Assembly (NCBI GenBank): GCA_021234155.1
Contig: JAJEKV010000003.1
Location: 24,958,874-25,022,873, forward strand
DNA length: 64,000 nt
Reading direction: 5' to 3'
Source of the DNA: Isoetes taiwanensis
Taxonomy: Eukaryota > Streptophyta > Lycopodiopsida > Isoetales > Isoetaceae
The position numbers and the translations under genes were made by a program. Position 1 is the stretch's first letter, and each line of letters begins with the position of its first letter. Shown here piece after piece: positions 53,641 to 64,000 of the stretch. The notes under the pieces are model-generated. The model was not told the origin of the DNA. It ran no database searches and saw nothing but the letters and a program-made list of their open reading frames with translations.

Positions 53641-53815
53641 CAGAGGCCATTGCAAAGGAAATAAACGGAATGGGCGTAAGAAGAGGATTTGGGCAAGAAG
53701 CCGGCTTAAGGTGGAAGCGTGAGGGCGTAAGAAGAGCTTAAATCCTATGATTAGGCGCCTAGTGCTTAAATCCTATGCTTAGGCGCGTCAGTGTACGAAA
53801 AATCTCACACGCGCC
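53641..53815. repeat. Short direct repeats with GGCGC motifs
   Basis: GGCGTAAGAAGAG occurs at about 53674 and 53723. CTTAAATCCTATG(A/C)TTAGG followed by CGC occurs at about 53738 and 53763. The GCGCC-type core recalls the intron palindromes but here forms no regular array. Confidence 0.5.
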
Positions 53816-54148
53816 AGAACAATTAATTCGTAACCAGGCTTAAATATTTCGTATGACCATTGGAATTGACACATGTCACATCGAGGAAATGCCTTGACAA
53901 TCTAATTTTGCCAAGAATGTTGGGATAGTGATGGTACCAAAATAAATAATTGAATGTTATTCCAATGTCACAAATGTACATTCTTAAACAACAATTCAAT
54001 CTTCATTTCGAAGTACGTGTCCATGCACACCACCCTTGTGCATCCTCACTATTATTAATATATATACAAATGTGTGCTTATGTGCTTAGGTGCTGGAACA
54101 ACAAAACACTTGCAAAGAATTACATCAATTTGGTTAAGTGTCAAAGAA

Positions 54149-55577
54149 TTACAATGTTATTGGGAGACTGGCTATAATTTTTTCATGGGTCTCCTGTGAA
54201 ATTTTGTACATGTCTGTGCCTTCTATTTTGTCCATATCAATTTTAGGATATCTTACCACATGGCTGTGCACGGAGGCTTCGGGTTGTTTAGTGAGCAACA
54301 TGTACTTGAAATTACCCAAGAATTGATAATACAATCCACTTAAGACAACATGCACTCCAAATTTTTCCCCCCATCCATCTTTGTATGAATCTTCAAGTGT
54401 GCATTTGGGTTCTGTGCACTTGAGGATGTAGAAGTCCACACCCTCTGAATTGTCTACCTCAGCATTCACTGCAAAATTGTCACCTACCTCTACCAAGTTA
54501 CTGATCCATTCATTGGCTTGTTCAATAGTTTTAAGTCAGTTACCTCCCACTTTCCAAATCTACCTGTATTGATGCAGGAGTCCCAATTCTGATCCATGCA
54601 AAACAAGCAGAAACATGAGAGGCATCTATGAGCAAGCCTGTTTGGTCTACTCCTGCTGATAGGTCTGATACAGTGAATCTTCTTTGTGCCTTTAAGTGTT
54701 TCAATTTCATATTCTTGCATGTTTGCCACAACAGCAGGTTCAATTTCCCAAAAATATCTTTTGATCTCATCTGTTTCATCAACTGGTAGACTGCTGAAAT
54801 ATGTACACAGAAATTTTACAATATCTTTAGCATGCCTTAGTTGCACACCATTGGGTTTGAGTTGTTCCTTACTTAGCAGCCTTTTGATAACATCACCTGC
54901 GCCATCATGTTCACCTTTACCATGAGCAGTGGCAAAGTAGTTCCACACTATTTCCTTGTCATTCATTGTGAAGTACCTGCCTAAGAAAAAAAAAAGGTTT
55001 TGCTGACTTGAATTGTGATTTACAGCCATCACTCCAAACCCAATGCTTCTCATACTCTATTTCCTGTTCCTTAAGCCATGCAATATGCTTTTGTAGGCAG
55101 TGTTCCACACATAATGAGTCATGCACTTTATCATCAGAAATGTAAAAGTGAGTCTCTTTTATGATCTTCCTACCATTGTTGAGTCTATTCCTGATCTGCT
55201 CCAATCTTCTGTTCTTTTTTTCTTCTTTGGACAGTCTTCTTTTGTCTGCACAGGAACATGAATATCAACATTGTCATGTCTATATGTTATGCGAACAAGT
55301 ATAGAAACTTAGATGCGTATATGATTACATACATTAGGGCTCATTCTCGGATCTTGATCTTTGTAATTTTTCGCAAAGTCAACAATGTATACAATGTATC
55401 TTCTGGAAATGATGACTGTTTAAACTGATTGGCCTGCCAATGTGCTATGTAATTGTGTGGAACAAAATCTGATATTACCTTCTTCACATCTTCTTGAAAC
55501 TCTTTGGGACTTCTCTCCTTCTGTACTAATCTTAAGACAGGTTTGTACCTCAAAGCCTTTCTTGGATGGGGCGTCAC
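54149..55577 (-). pseudogene. Transposase-like gene with SDG, HGKG and cysteine motifs
   Basis: Minus strand, three or more pieces: 55577-55341 (FQEDVKKVISDFVPHNYIAH), 55204-54959 (VWSDGCKSQFKSAKPFFFLR), 55053-54490 (VWNYFATAHGKGEHDGAGDV then IKRLL; RCLSCFCLFCMDQNWDSCIN) and 54496-54149 (NFAVNAEVDNSEGVDFYILK then VVLSGLYYQFLG). The succession S-D-G-x(3)-Q-(F/Y)-K, F-x-(A/T)-x-HGKG-x(2)-D-G-x-G-x(2)-(V/I)-K-R and L-S-C-F-C is one I associate with proteins encoded by DNA transposons in many eukaryotes. I cannot name the superfamily with certainty. Frame changes near 54500 and 54680 and a missing link near 55250 suggest decay, although introns could explain some. Confidence 0.5.
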
Positions 55578-55749
55578 TCCTTGTTCTTGCTCTGTCCTTT
55601 CTGGTTTTAGCGTGGTGATGCTTTTAAGTTATGGATAGGTTGCTCAGAATGCTTGCTTGGGAAGTTCCTTAGGTTGATCGATTTGGTTGATCGATTTGGT
55701 TGTTCCATGGTTTTAGGTTTGTCATTTGATGCATCCTTCTCCCCTTCCC

Positions 55750-55961
55750 CCCTTTTTTTGAAGGATAACTAACTACTTATTATTAAAAGAATAAATACAT
55801 GAAGAGCGATATAGTAGAGCACCCGCCCAAGCAACAGATGTTGGACAACAACTCATATATCGCATAAATACATTGGATCTACTATGAAGTGTCCTTTCCA
55901 AAATAGCAGCTTTTGCTTGAGCTTTCACTTGTTTTTCCTTTACTTCTTCTTTCACGCCCAA
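55750..55961 (-). repeat. L1-type LINE 3' end fragment
   Basis: CCCCCCTTTTTTTGAAGGAT and TATTATTAAAAGAATAAATA is the reverse complement of a poly(A)-ended LINE tail like that at 47741. The minus frame 55961-55773 (EVKEKQVKAQAKAAILERTL) is the remaining coding end. Confidence 0.5.
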
Positions 55962-56265
55962 CTACCAGGAGAAATAACATCTTGATCTGACTCATAAGGC
56001 ACCAGTGCAAGTGAATTTCTATAGTATTAAACTCCATGAAAAGGTCAGCCTCACCTGTCCAAGATCACACCTTAGCTATCTTATCGAGGACCATCCTCTT
56101 TGGATATCCATGACATTGTCGAGTCTGACTGATATGATTGCTTCGATGCAGTATACCATAGGCCTAAATGTTGTTATGGCAGCTTCCTTGCGGGGAGTTC
56201 GAACCCGGACCCCAAACAATGTCGCCGGCTGCGGGTCTGATTCGATTTTCCTTTCTTCTGTCGCC

Positions 56266-58072
56266 ATGTCTGCCCGAAACTTCACGCCAGAAGAACTTCT
56301 TTCCCAGACGGCGTCTCGCTTGGAGCGCCATCATCGACGGGAAGTTGTTCGCGACATGTATGGATCTGCTTATGACATTGAGGGAGGCCACATTCGGTCT
56401 AGGGCTCAGTCGGCGCCCCCCACCCCTCATGTCATGTCGTCCGGCCCCCCGCCTCAAGCGTGCAAACATTGCTCATGACCTCGGTCACCTCATCACTATC
56501 GGGGAGCCCTATCAGGCTCAACCTTCTCAACCTTACTTTCATACCCCCGAACATGCCTACATCCATCATTCTTCTGGCCATACGCCTCTGCCTTCCCAAC
56601 CATCATCTCCTCCGGGCGGACAGGGATATCCACATGTCTCTTTTGCTCCTCCCCAGGAATTTCCCTTCCCTACATTTTCCACCGCTCTTCCTGTTTACAA
56701 CCTTACCGACCTCAAAACCAATGATCAAGTACCTCCAGTACCTCCCCCTCAGTCACCCCTTCATCAGGGTCTTTCAGCCACCATGCCACCTCCAACTCCA
56801 CCTCAATATAATCCCTATCCAGTTCCTGTCCAGCCAAGCACTTTCACCTCTACCTTTCAGACCCTTAAGCTGACTTATCCAACCTTTGGCAACACGAAAG
56901 GCAAACCATTAGACCAAAGTGCTCAGGCCCACATGGAAGAATTTGAGGCTCTGGCTGTCCTAAATGGTCATGCACAACCTCAACTGAAATTCCATATCTT
57001 TTCCACCACACTGCGTGGCTCTCCTCACCAATGGCTTATGTCCAACAAAAGCCACTGGAAACAAGATTGGTCAGAAATGAAAACTGCTTTTCTTTCTCAC
57101 TATGGCACCACGGATGATGATCAACTTCATCTCAAGCAACTCAATGACCTTCAACAAGAGCCCACGGAGTCCGCCAGGGATTTTGCTGATCGACTTCACA
57201 TCCTGCTCAACAAACTCAAAGAGTACCCGACACAGAGCCAGATCTTGGTCTGGTTTCTCCAAGGACTTCCTCCAGCTATCCGACTCATGACTGAATACCT
57301 GCGCCCGAAGACCTTGGAGCAGGCTATCGACCTTGTCAATCACTCCGTCAATGTTTCCTCCCGTGGCATGGCTCTTCAGGAGCTCCCTTTCATACCACCA
57401 GTCATGGTTCCACAGACTGCTGTCCAACCTCAACACGCCCATCCGCAGTGCAGTCAGATCTGGTGCCATATCTGCAAACATCAAGGCCACTTGGCAAATG
57501 AGTGCAATTCCACCAATGGCCCGCCTCATTGTAAAAGATGCAACATGTGCAATCATGCCACGGAAGAGTGCACTCGCACTCATCCTACACCTTTCCGCAA
57601 CAAGCTGGTTTATCAAGTGCAAACAACACCTCAGCAACAATCGCAATATCAGCCGCAACCACTGCAGGCTCAACCCAATCAACTCTATCAGCAACAGGAG
57701 CAACAACGGGGACCCAACACATGCCCCCCTTTTGATCCTTCTAAAGCTCAGTGTTATCACTGTCACAAATGGGGTCATACCACCACGGCATGTCCTCAAC
57801 TTCCACAAGTTCAGGTGCAGCTTCCTGGCACCAATCAGACCACCTCGGTCCGCCTCACGGCTTACCAACTTTGGATTGCCAATGGCAAACAAGGCCCGCG
57901 TCCCGTTCTTCGGAAGCCACCTCGCGTGCCTCAGCAATCACGCTATCAACCAGCTCCTGCCCATCAACCTCAGATGGATCAACAAGCACAGGAAGAAATT
58001 TTTCAGGCTCTTAATCCTCCCGTCCTTGGGTTGGTTTGGTTTCGCGCCAGACCAAGGCGTCACGTCCCTTAA
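56266..58072 (+). pseudogene. Ty3-type gag with zinc knuckles (one frameshift)
   Basis: The start is probably ATG 56266 (MSARNFTPEELLSQTASRLE), in the frame that ends at 56478. A frame change near 56450 joins it to the frame open to 58072. A Pro/Gln-rich matrix-like region precedes the retrotransposon gag core (PF03732-like): LKLTYPTFGNTKGKP, FHIFSTTLRGSPHQWLMSNK, FLSHYGTTDDDQLHLKQLND, FADRLHILLNKLKEYP and WFLQGLPPAIRLMTEYL. Three CCHC-type knuckles follow: CHICKHQGHLANEC, the variant CKRCNMCNHATEEC, and CYHCHKWGHTTTAC. Gag forms the particle and binds the element RNA. Confidence 0.8.
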
Positions 58073-59068
58073 CCATTATTCCTCATGGCACGCAACCTGC
58101 CTTTGCAGTTGACACAATTCCTCATGCAGAGGACAAAAAGGTTCACTTTGCACCTGACTTGGAAAAACTCATGCCTCATGTCATGCCTAAAGTGCGCCAA
58201 AGCATTCTGAACCTCATGCAAGCTGCTGAAGGCCGCACGTTGGCTAATGTTCATGCCACTACCAGAGCTCAGCAAAGACAAGATGCACCTTCCACATCTC
58301 AACCTCCACGCTCCCAGACATATCCGAATATTGTCGCAGAGGTCGACTTACTCAAAGAAGTTGCTGCTTCATTACCCCGCACTCCAGCACCCGTGGATCC
58401 AGCAGATCCTTTTTCTCATGTACCTCTAGAACTCCAAGAGGAGCTGGCAAAAATCAAGATTCCCTTAAGTTTGGCAACAATTTTGAAACTATGTCCTGCT
58501 CTCAAGGACCAGTTACCACTCCCGACCGTTTTGGTTGGGGCTGTTGCTACCTCTACACCCACAGTCCATGCCACGGTGGGCAATCAACAAGTCAATCATG
58601 TTCAAATTGACGGAGGAAGCGCTGTCAATCTCATCACGGATAAACTCCGCAAACAAATGGGCATCAAACAACTCTATCGTGCCCCATATGACATCAAATT
58701 GGCTAATGGCCATATCACGAGACCTCAAGGTGTCACACCTCTTCTTCACATCAACATTGGTGATCTCCGATTCCCCTTAGAATTTGGTGTTTGGAAGGCT
58801 GGAGAAGATCCTGGTGATTATGAAATGTTGGTCGGCAGACCTTTTCTCCGCCAGGCCAAGAGTATCCATTATTGGGCTACGGATCGCTTAGTCATCACGA
58901 TGGTCACCTCAATGCCACTATGGACTTGGAAACAGGTAAGATCATTTCGGTTGACAATGCTGAACCCTCTCTCTCAGACACCGATTCTGAGGACGCCCAG
59001 AATATCTATCAAGTCCAGGCTCCACCTGTGAGTTTGCCTCTGTCCTCCTACCCCGAATATGCTGATCC
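58036..59068 (+). pseudogene. Ty3-type aspartic protease
   Basis: Frame 58036-59031 overlaps the end of gag in another frame. It contains VHFAPDLEKLMPHVMPK and then the active-site region HVQIDGGSAVNLITDKLRKQ, so DGGS stands in place of the more usual D(S/T)G. Next come LANGHITRPQGVTPLL and DYEMLVGRPFLRQAKSIHYW. The DGGS variant is seen in some plant Ty3 elements. A shift near 58910 changes frame to GKIISVDNAEPSLSDTDSED and another near 59075 leads to RT, so a single pol product is no longer possible. Confidence 0.75.
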
Positions 59069-60868
59069 TTGGGGACACATGACGCTTTGATCGGGACCAG
59101 CCGCGGGCTGCCTTGCTTGACCCCTACGGCTCCTTGCAATCGCATCCAACGTGTTGATCACTTTTCAGATGCCGAACTTCCCCCTGATCCTGTTGATGTA
59201 CACGCTGTCATGAAGCAACCTCTGCTTGATGACAATCAGCAACCTCTCTTTTTCACCACGCAGAGCGCCACTCATCCTGTCATGCTTCAACCTCCTGCTC
59301 ATATTGTCCAAGACACGGAAGTTATCCCACATATTCAGACTCCTGAAGTTGAGATTGTGGACGTGGGCAACAATCAGCCTGTCCGCATTGCTGCCAATCT
59401 TCCGACACCCTATCGTAACAGGGCCGTCACGCTCTTCAAAAAGTTCAAACACATTTTCGCCTGGAGCTACAGAGACCTTCGGGGGATCAACAAAACCTTG
59501 GGGGAACTCACCATTCCTACCAAATCCGATGCCCGGCCCCCAGATAGCAACGAAGCATCGCTCAACCCCAATTACCGTGATCGCGTCAAGGCAGAAATTG
59601 ACAAACTTCTTGCTGCCGGTTTGATCTATGAGGTCAAACATTCTGAATGGGTGAGCCCCATTGTCATTGCACTCAAACACAATGGAAAGATCCGCGTTTG
59701 CGTGGACTACCGGAAACTAAATCAGGCCACGGAGCGTGATCATTTTCCACTTCCCTTCACAGACCAGGTTCTGGAAGAGGTCGCTGGACATGAGATGTAC
59801 TCCTTCATGGATGGTTTTTCTGGCTACAATCAGATCTCAATCAAAGAATCTGATCAACTCAAGACTACTTTCACCACCCCGTGGGGCACTTTTGCCTACA
59901 AGGTGGTTCCTTTTGGATTATCAAACTCTCCATCAACGTTTCAACGCATAATGCTCTCAGTTTTTCATGATTTTATGAAGGAAAATCCCTTCTTGCAAAT
60001 TTTTCAAGATGACTTCTCTGCCTACAGTTCCATGGCTGACCATTTGGATAAATTGGAACTCGTCTTTCAGAAATGCGATGAGTCCGGCATTAGTCTCAAT
60101 CCCGAGAAATGCACCTTTTGCGTCACTTCAGGTGTTCTGTTAGGACACGTTGTCAGCAAAGCAGGTATCACCACGGATCCTGCCAAAATCAGTTGTGTGC
60201 TCAAGGCTCAAGCACCAGCCAATATCAAGGAGACACGCTCTTTCCTGGGTAAGGTAAATTATTACTCCACCTTCATTCCTGGACTTGCAGCCATTGCAGA
60301 TCCCATTCACAAACTCACGGGTGATGAATCCACCTGGGCTTGGAATTCCCAGGCGGATGCTGCTTTCCAACAGTTGAAGCTTTTGCTTACTCAGGCCCCG
60401 GTACTTGTTCCTCCTCAATGGGACAAGCCCTTTCATGTCCATGTAGATGTCTCGGCGTTCGCTATTGGAGCTGTTCTTTCTCAAGAATATGATCGCATTA
60501 ATCGACAAACCAAAACCGATATGCCGCCAGAAAACTCAATCCCCGCTGAAGAACTACTCGCCATGCAGCGTGAAGCCTTGGGTTTAATTTTTTGTGTCCA
60601 ACGCTTCCGTCACTATCTTTTAGGCAGTCAGATCAAATTCTTTGTTGACCACCAAGCCCTCCTTTATTTGATCAACAAATCCACGCCCACGGGCCGCATT
60701 GCTCGTTGGGTCCTCCTTCTGCAAGAATTTGCACCCTTTGAAATTGTTCACAAGGCAGGCAAATCTCATGTTGTCCCGGATTATCTTTCACGCATCCATA
60801 CAGATGATCCCTCCACGGAGTCTCGTGACGCCTTTCCCCGACGCCAACTCTTTACGGTCGTCACTTAA
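59069..60868 (+). CDS. Ty3-type reverse transcriptase and RNase H
   Basis: A 599-codon open frame. RT motifs: RPPDSNEASLNPNYRDRVKA, LIYEVKHSEWVSPIVIALK, RVCVDYRKLNQATERDHFPL, FMDGFSGYNQISIKESD, TPWGTFAYKVVPFGLSNSPS and FLQIFQDDFSAYS (FQDD is the catalytic pair, usual YxDD). Then GHVVSKAGITTDPAKI and the thumb FLGKVNYYSTFIPGLA. RNase H: FHVHVDVSAFAIGAVLSQ, EALGLIFCVQRFRHYLLG, FFVDHQALLYLINKSTPTGR and HVVPDYLSRIH. The N-terminal 150 residues are linker (WSYRDLRGINKTLGEL). It is the best preserved retroelement coding region in the window, though its upstream frame connection is broken. Confidence 0.88.
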   Translation: MGTHDALIGTSRGLPCLTPTAPCNRIQRVDHFSDAELPPDPVDVHAVMKQPLLDDNQQPLFFTTQSATHPVMLQPPAHIVQDTEVIPHIQTPEVEIVDVGNNQPVRIAANLPTPYRNRAVTLFKKFKHIFAWSYRDLRGINKTLGELTIPTKSDARPPDSNEASLNPNYRDRVKAEIDKLLAAGLIYEVKHSEWVSPIVIALKHNGKIRVCVDYRKLNQATERDHFPLPFTDQVLEEVAGHEMYSFMDGFSGYNQISIKESDQLKTTFTTPWGTFAYKVVPFGLSNSPSTFQRIMLSVFHDFMKENPFLQIFQDDFSAYSSMADHLDKLELVFQKCDESGISLNPEKCTFCVTSGVLLGHVVSKAGITTDPAKISCVLKAQAPANIKETRSFLGKVNYYSTFIPGLAAIADPIHKLTGDESTWAWNSQADAAFQQLKLLLTQAPVLVPPQWDKPFHVHVDVSAFAIGAVLSQEYDRINRQTKTDMPPENSIPAEELLAMQREALGLIFCVQRFRHYLLGSQIKFFVDHQALLYLINKSTPTGRIARWVLLLQEFAPFEIVHKAGKSHVVPDYLSRIHTDDPSTESRDAFPRRQLFTVVT

Positions 60869-62160
60869 CGCCACATTGGTTCCACAACTTTCGCCAGAGA
60901 TCTCCTCACGTGTGCTCTTCCACCCGAGGACGCTTTCACGCCTCTCCAGCCAAGCGCCAATCCCGCCGACACCAATTTCTCCGCGAGGTCCGCGGACTAC
61001 ACCATGGTTGCAGGCCATCTTTACAAAGGGGCAAGGATACCGCCCTTCGACGCCGTGTGTTCTCCCTCATGAGGTCCCGTGATATTGTCCGAGAAGCCCA
61101 TGAAGGGCTCCGGTGGTGGTCATTTTCATGGTGACACCACCGCACGCAAAAATCCTTCTTGCAGGTTATTTTGGCCCACGCCCTTCAAAGACGCCACGCC
61201 CACACGCCAAGACGTGTGATGCTTGTCAGCGTGTGGGAAGGCCCACGGCCCATGACGCTCTTCCATTGACGCCGGTCGCCACGCCACTTCCTTTCAGCAA
61301 ATGGGGGATGGATTTTGTGGGACCCATTGATCCTCTGGCGCACACCCGCGTGCGCTACATTCTCCGTTCTCACCGACTACGCTACCAAATGGGCGGAAGC
61401 TTGCGACTTCCGCACAACATCATGGGCAAGCAATACCAAGGTCATCTATCAGCAAATCATCACGCGTTTTTGGCTGCCCCACCGGAGCTGGTCGCTGATA
61501 GAGGTGTCCATTTTATCAATCATACCATCAAGGAGCTGACGGATTATCTACTGATACATCATCACAAGAGCACACCTTACTATCCTCAAGGGAACGGTTT
61601 GGCTGAAAGCACCAACAAAACTCTGGTCACAATTCTCAAGAAAATTTGTGATGCTTCTCGCACTGATTGACAAAACAAGCTTCCTACTGTTCTTTGGGCT
61701 TACAATACTTGTTTCAAAATAGCTACTGGTCACACTCCTTTCAAATTGGTTTATGGTCAAGAAGCTCTCATGCCTTTTGAATACATTCTTCCAAATCTCC
61801 GTTTTCAACCGGCTCTGACCCATAATCCTTTCTTTGACTTAAAGAAAGGGTTTATCAATTGGAACAGTTGGATGAACTTAGGCGTGATGCTTACATTCGT
61901 GTTCTTTATGGACAACAGTTGCAAAAATCTTTACATGACAAACGTATTAAGACAAAGACATTCAAAGAAGGAGATTTGGTTCTTCTTTATGATTCTCGTT
62001 ACAAAAATTTTCTAGGCAAGTTAAAGTTTCATGGTTTGGCCCTTATCAAATTGTTCAAGTGGTGCAACCCGGCGTTTTCAAAGCCTGGCTGAATTAGATG
62101 GAACTCCATTACCTACACTAGTTAATGGCTTTCGCCTCAAACAATTTCATACAACGTAAA
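60869..62160 (+). pseudogene. Ty3-type integrase, several frameshifts
   Basis: Pieces in order across frames: YTMVAGHLYKGARIPPFDAV (near 61000), GGGHFHGDTTARK, and HAKTCDACQRVGRPTAHDAL, the HHCC end. Next WGMDFVGPIDPLAHTRVRYI with the first catalytic Asp, then in a shifted frame VLTDYATKWAEACDFRTTSW, then back: ELVADRGVHFINHTIKELTD and STPYYPQGNGLAESTNKTLV, carrying the second Asp and the Glu. After a stop at 61670 it continues LPTVLWAYNTCFKIATGHTP and FKLVYGQEALMP. The C-terminal part has KTKTFKEGDLVLLYDSRYKN and ELDGTPLPTLVNGFRLKQFH with TAA near 62158. No chromodomain is seen. Confidence 0.75.
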
Positions 62161-63160
62161 GTGACAATCATCCACCGTGATGTCGTTCCGCATAATGCAC
62201 ACAACATATAGTGACTAAGCGGCATATTTATATTATGTAGGTGAAATTTTTACAAAATGTGGGCAGAGCCCATCTATTTCCGCTATGGGCAGATCCCTAT
62301 TTACAAAAACGGGCTCGTGAGCCCTATCTACTACGCCCTAAGAAAGAAAACCCCTACTCCCGGTTCGGAGCGAGGTAATACGCGCAGGATGTGGTACCGC
62401 TTGTTCTCGTGGTCCCAAATAAGCAGGTGTAGAATCACCTCCATCCCGCTGGTATGGGGATCGGCATGCTCCGCCATGCCAAGACACCACTCGGCCCATG
62501 GCAATGTTAACGATTGTGGCACCGCCGCAGGTCCAGTAGTCCATTTTACAAGTAATCCACCTGCATGCTTAGACGGCATAGTGCACTTGTCGCGGGTAAT
62601 CCCGCAGCAGACATACCGAAGCGCCATCGATGTCTCCGCCGCGCCTCGCTCGCCTTATATAGCCAATCGAGGACCTCCTCGGCCGACGCGGGCCCAATCA
62701 GAAATTTCGCCAACGTGGTTGAAATGCAAGGCTGTTACTAAATGGGAAATCTTTTCTCCCGCCGCATATCTAGCCATGGTACCTTCTGACACCTTCGTTT
62801 TAATGATATCCCACTTCGAGTTGCCCAGCATTAAATGACATTCCTTCTTTTCACCCTCATTTAACATTAATGTCGGCCCTTTTGCCACCTGTCACATCAG
62901 ATCATTGCCTTACGTCTCATCGCCACCGTTCATTGCTTCTCCCTTTACCGTTTGGGGACTTAGCCAAAATTTTGCCTTTCAATCGCCAACTTCGCATCTG
63001 TCGCCACCTGGCATCATCAACGGTTGCAGGTTCGCCCTCATCATGCCCCTTCGCCTACACTTGCGCGCCCTAAAACCTTTTCGTCTATCTGCGCCTTCTT
63101 CTTCTGTTCTCTGCTCTCTGCCTTCTCCAGACGGTTCCTTCTGTTCCGACGCTCTTTGCC
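62161..63160. other. Non-coding segment between retroelement genes
   Basis: GGGCAGAGCCC / GGGCAGATCCC / GGGCTCGTGAGCCC inverted motifs lie at 62263-62322. The rest gives only overlapping chance frames on both strands. It could contain the LTR and leader of the element, but no repeat partner is visible. Confidence 0.4.
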
Positions 63161-64000
63161 ATGGCTGCACCCAAACTTCCTACACTTCAAACTTCTGCTC
63201 CCAGGGATGCGACTCCTTTTGCGTCTGTGTCTTTCTCGACGCCCACCTTTCGCGAGGCCCTTGTTGGTCCGAGTCGGGAAGTAGCGGAACACCAAAAGCT
63301 TTACGAATTCTCGCAAATGGAGCTCCCGGCCCCAAATCCGGCGCAATTGCAGCAGTTCGTCGCTCACATTGTCAACAGCCCGGAAGGACTAGCTACGATG
63401 GTCGATGGCACCACAATTTTACTCACTCAGCATTTAATTTCTGAGGTATTCCGTATTCCTTTGCAAAAACCTTCTGTCTCTTGGGCTGCTTTACAGGACA
63501 TGGATGTCACTCAGTTCGGTGCTCCTGCTTATCAAGCTAACCAGCATCGCCTCACAAATATTGCAAAGTCACATGACACTTTTGTGAAGTTTTTGTGGCG
63601 CAAATTGCTTGGGTATTCCATCAAGAACACCCATATTAATAAGTCGTTCTATAATATGGTCATCACTGCCATCCACTCCAATCTCCATGTTGATTGGCCA
63701 CAGCTGTTGTTCTACCGCCTTCTTCAAGAAGTAGACCGCATTCGGGCTACCCCCTCCTCTGTCTCTGAAGTTTCAGTGGGTGGCCATCTTTAGGCACTCA
63801 TCCGTCATTATTTTCCTGTTCTTGAGAGCCCTTCCACTTCCCATGCCTCCACTCAGCGGTCTCTGCATTCCCAGCGTCACACCCAACAGGCTGTACCTTC
63901 ACGCCAGACTTCCCCTGGTCATGTTCAAAACCAGACCACACATGTCACTGTCTCCTCCTCCTCCACTGACGCCACGCCTTCAAATTCCCGTCATGTCTCC
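63161..64000 (+). pseudogene. Retroelement-like ORF, runs off the window
   Basis: ATG 63161 (MAAPKLPTLQTSAPRDATPF) opens 210 codons to TAG at 63791-63793. The same frame then continues open to the window end as ALIRHYFPVLESPSTSHAST. This suggests either readthrough or one nonsense mutation. Contents: MVDGTTILLTQHLISEVFRI, DVTQFGAPAYQANQHRLTNI, FLWRKLLGYSIKNTHINKSF and HSNLHVDWPQLLFYRLLQEV, then Ser/Thr/Gln/His-rich sequence. It resembles the plant transposon-associated proteins found next to gag in some Ty3 elements. The family is not certain. Confidence 0.45.

Larger units (their letters stand above)
56266..62160 (+). mobile_element. Ty3-type retrotransposon, internal region
   Basis: Gag, protease, RT, RNase H and integrase follow in the Ty3/gypsy order. 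Gag and RT-RNase H are long open frames, while protease and integrase are crossed by frameshifts. I could not find a matching LTR pair within the window, so the LTRs are either lost, too diverged to see by eye, or the 3' one lies beyond 64000. The codon and GC content (higher than the flanks) is uniform across the element. Confidence 0.85.

Noticed and set aside
56195-56220. GTTCGAACCCGG as the T-arm of a tRNA gene
   Set aside because: No A-box, anticodon stem or acceptor stem can be completed around it. It lies just before gag of a retroelement and is probably chance or leader sequence.
57071-57937. 288-residue minus-strand ORF opposite gag
   Set aside because: It is a mirror of the gag frame with Leu/Arg-biased composition and no domain.

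Overview
The window is nuclear DNA of a land plant with a large, repeat-rich genome. The evidence is a STIG1-type cysteine-rich secreted protein, spliceosomal GT-AG introns, plant-style Ty3, L1 and hAT relics, and long AT-rich stretches without genes. Mixed old repeats and unfamiliar multi-exon repeat families suggest a seed-free vascular plant such as a fern or lycophyte, but this is inference and I cannot name the species.

Layout. 0.1-0.9 kb: last exon of an unknown gene behind an intron full of GCGCC palindromes. 1.9-7.2 kb: a decayed multi-exon unit (copy 1). 7.2-10.3 kb: a broken hAT transposon. 10.5-11.9 kb: six long imperfect hairpins in series. 12.1-15.8 kb, minus strand: an apparently intact RING-like protein and a broken protein kinase. 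16.8-20.9 kb: copy 2 of the unit seen at 1.9-7.2 kb, much better preserved. 20.9-22.5 kb: a solo LTR with target-site duplication, sitting in copy 2's right end. 22.6-25.0 kb: an antisense reverse-transcriptase relic and a heat-shock-element plus TATA promoter-like segment. 25.0-31.3 kb: a LINE split by an LTR retrotransposon (25723-29939, TSD ATGGA). 31.7-32.9 kb: a second LINE of the same clade, reversed. 33-41 kb: SINE-like, microsatellite, LINE and FCP1-like fragments. 41.4-43.6 kb: tandem repeats and the STIG1-like gene, the best candidate for a normal host gene. 43.7-47.7 kb: nothing recognisable. 47.7-51.2 kb: a degenerate L1-type LINE, minus strand. 54.1-55.6 kb: a transposase-like multi-part gene, minus strand. 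56.2-62.2 kb: a Ty3-type retrotransposon with long gag and RT-RNase H ORFs but frameshifts in the rest. 63.2-64.0 kb: start of another retroelement-like ORF that runs off the window.

The most interesting system is the repeated unit at 1.9-7.2 and 16.8-20.9 kb. It encodes, in order, a basic helical region, a segment resembling the SAM-binding half of N4/N6 DNA methyltransferases, and a C-terminal FCP1-type HAD phosphatase-like domain with the variant motif DLNG. Its introns carry arrays of short GCGCC(A/T)GGCGC or CACGCC(A/T)GGCGTG palindromes. The two copies share a roughly 45 bp right end. A third FCP1-like copy lies at 35.6-36.1 kb. All copies in the window are damaged, so an intact relative elsewhere in the genome is what should be sought. 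The row of six foldbacks at 10.5-11.9 kb is a second feature I cannot assign to a known class.
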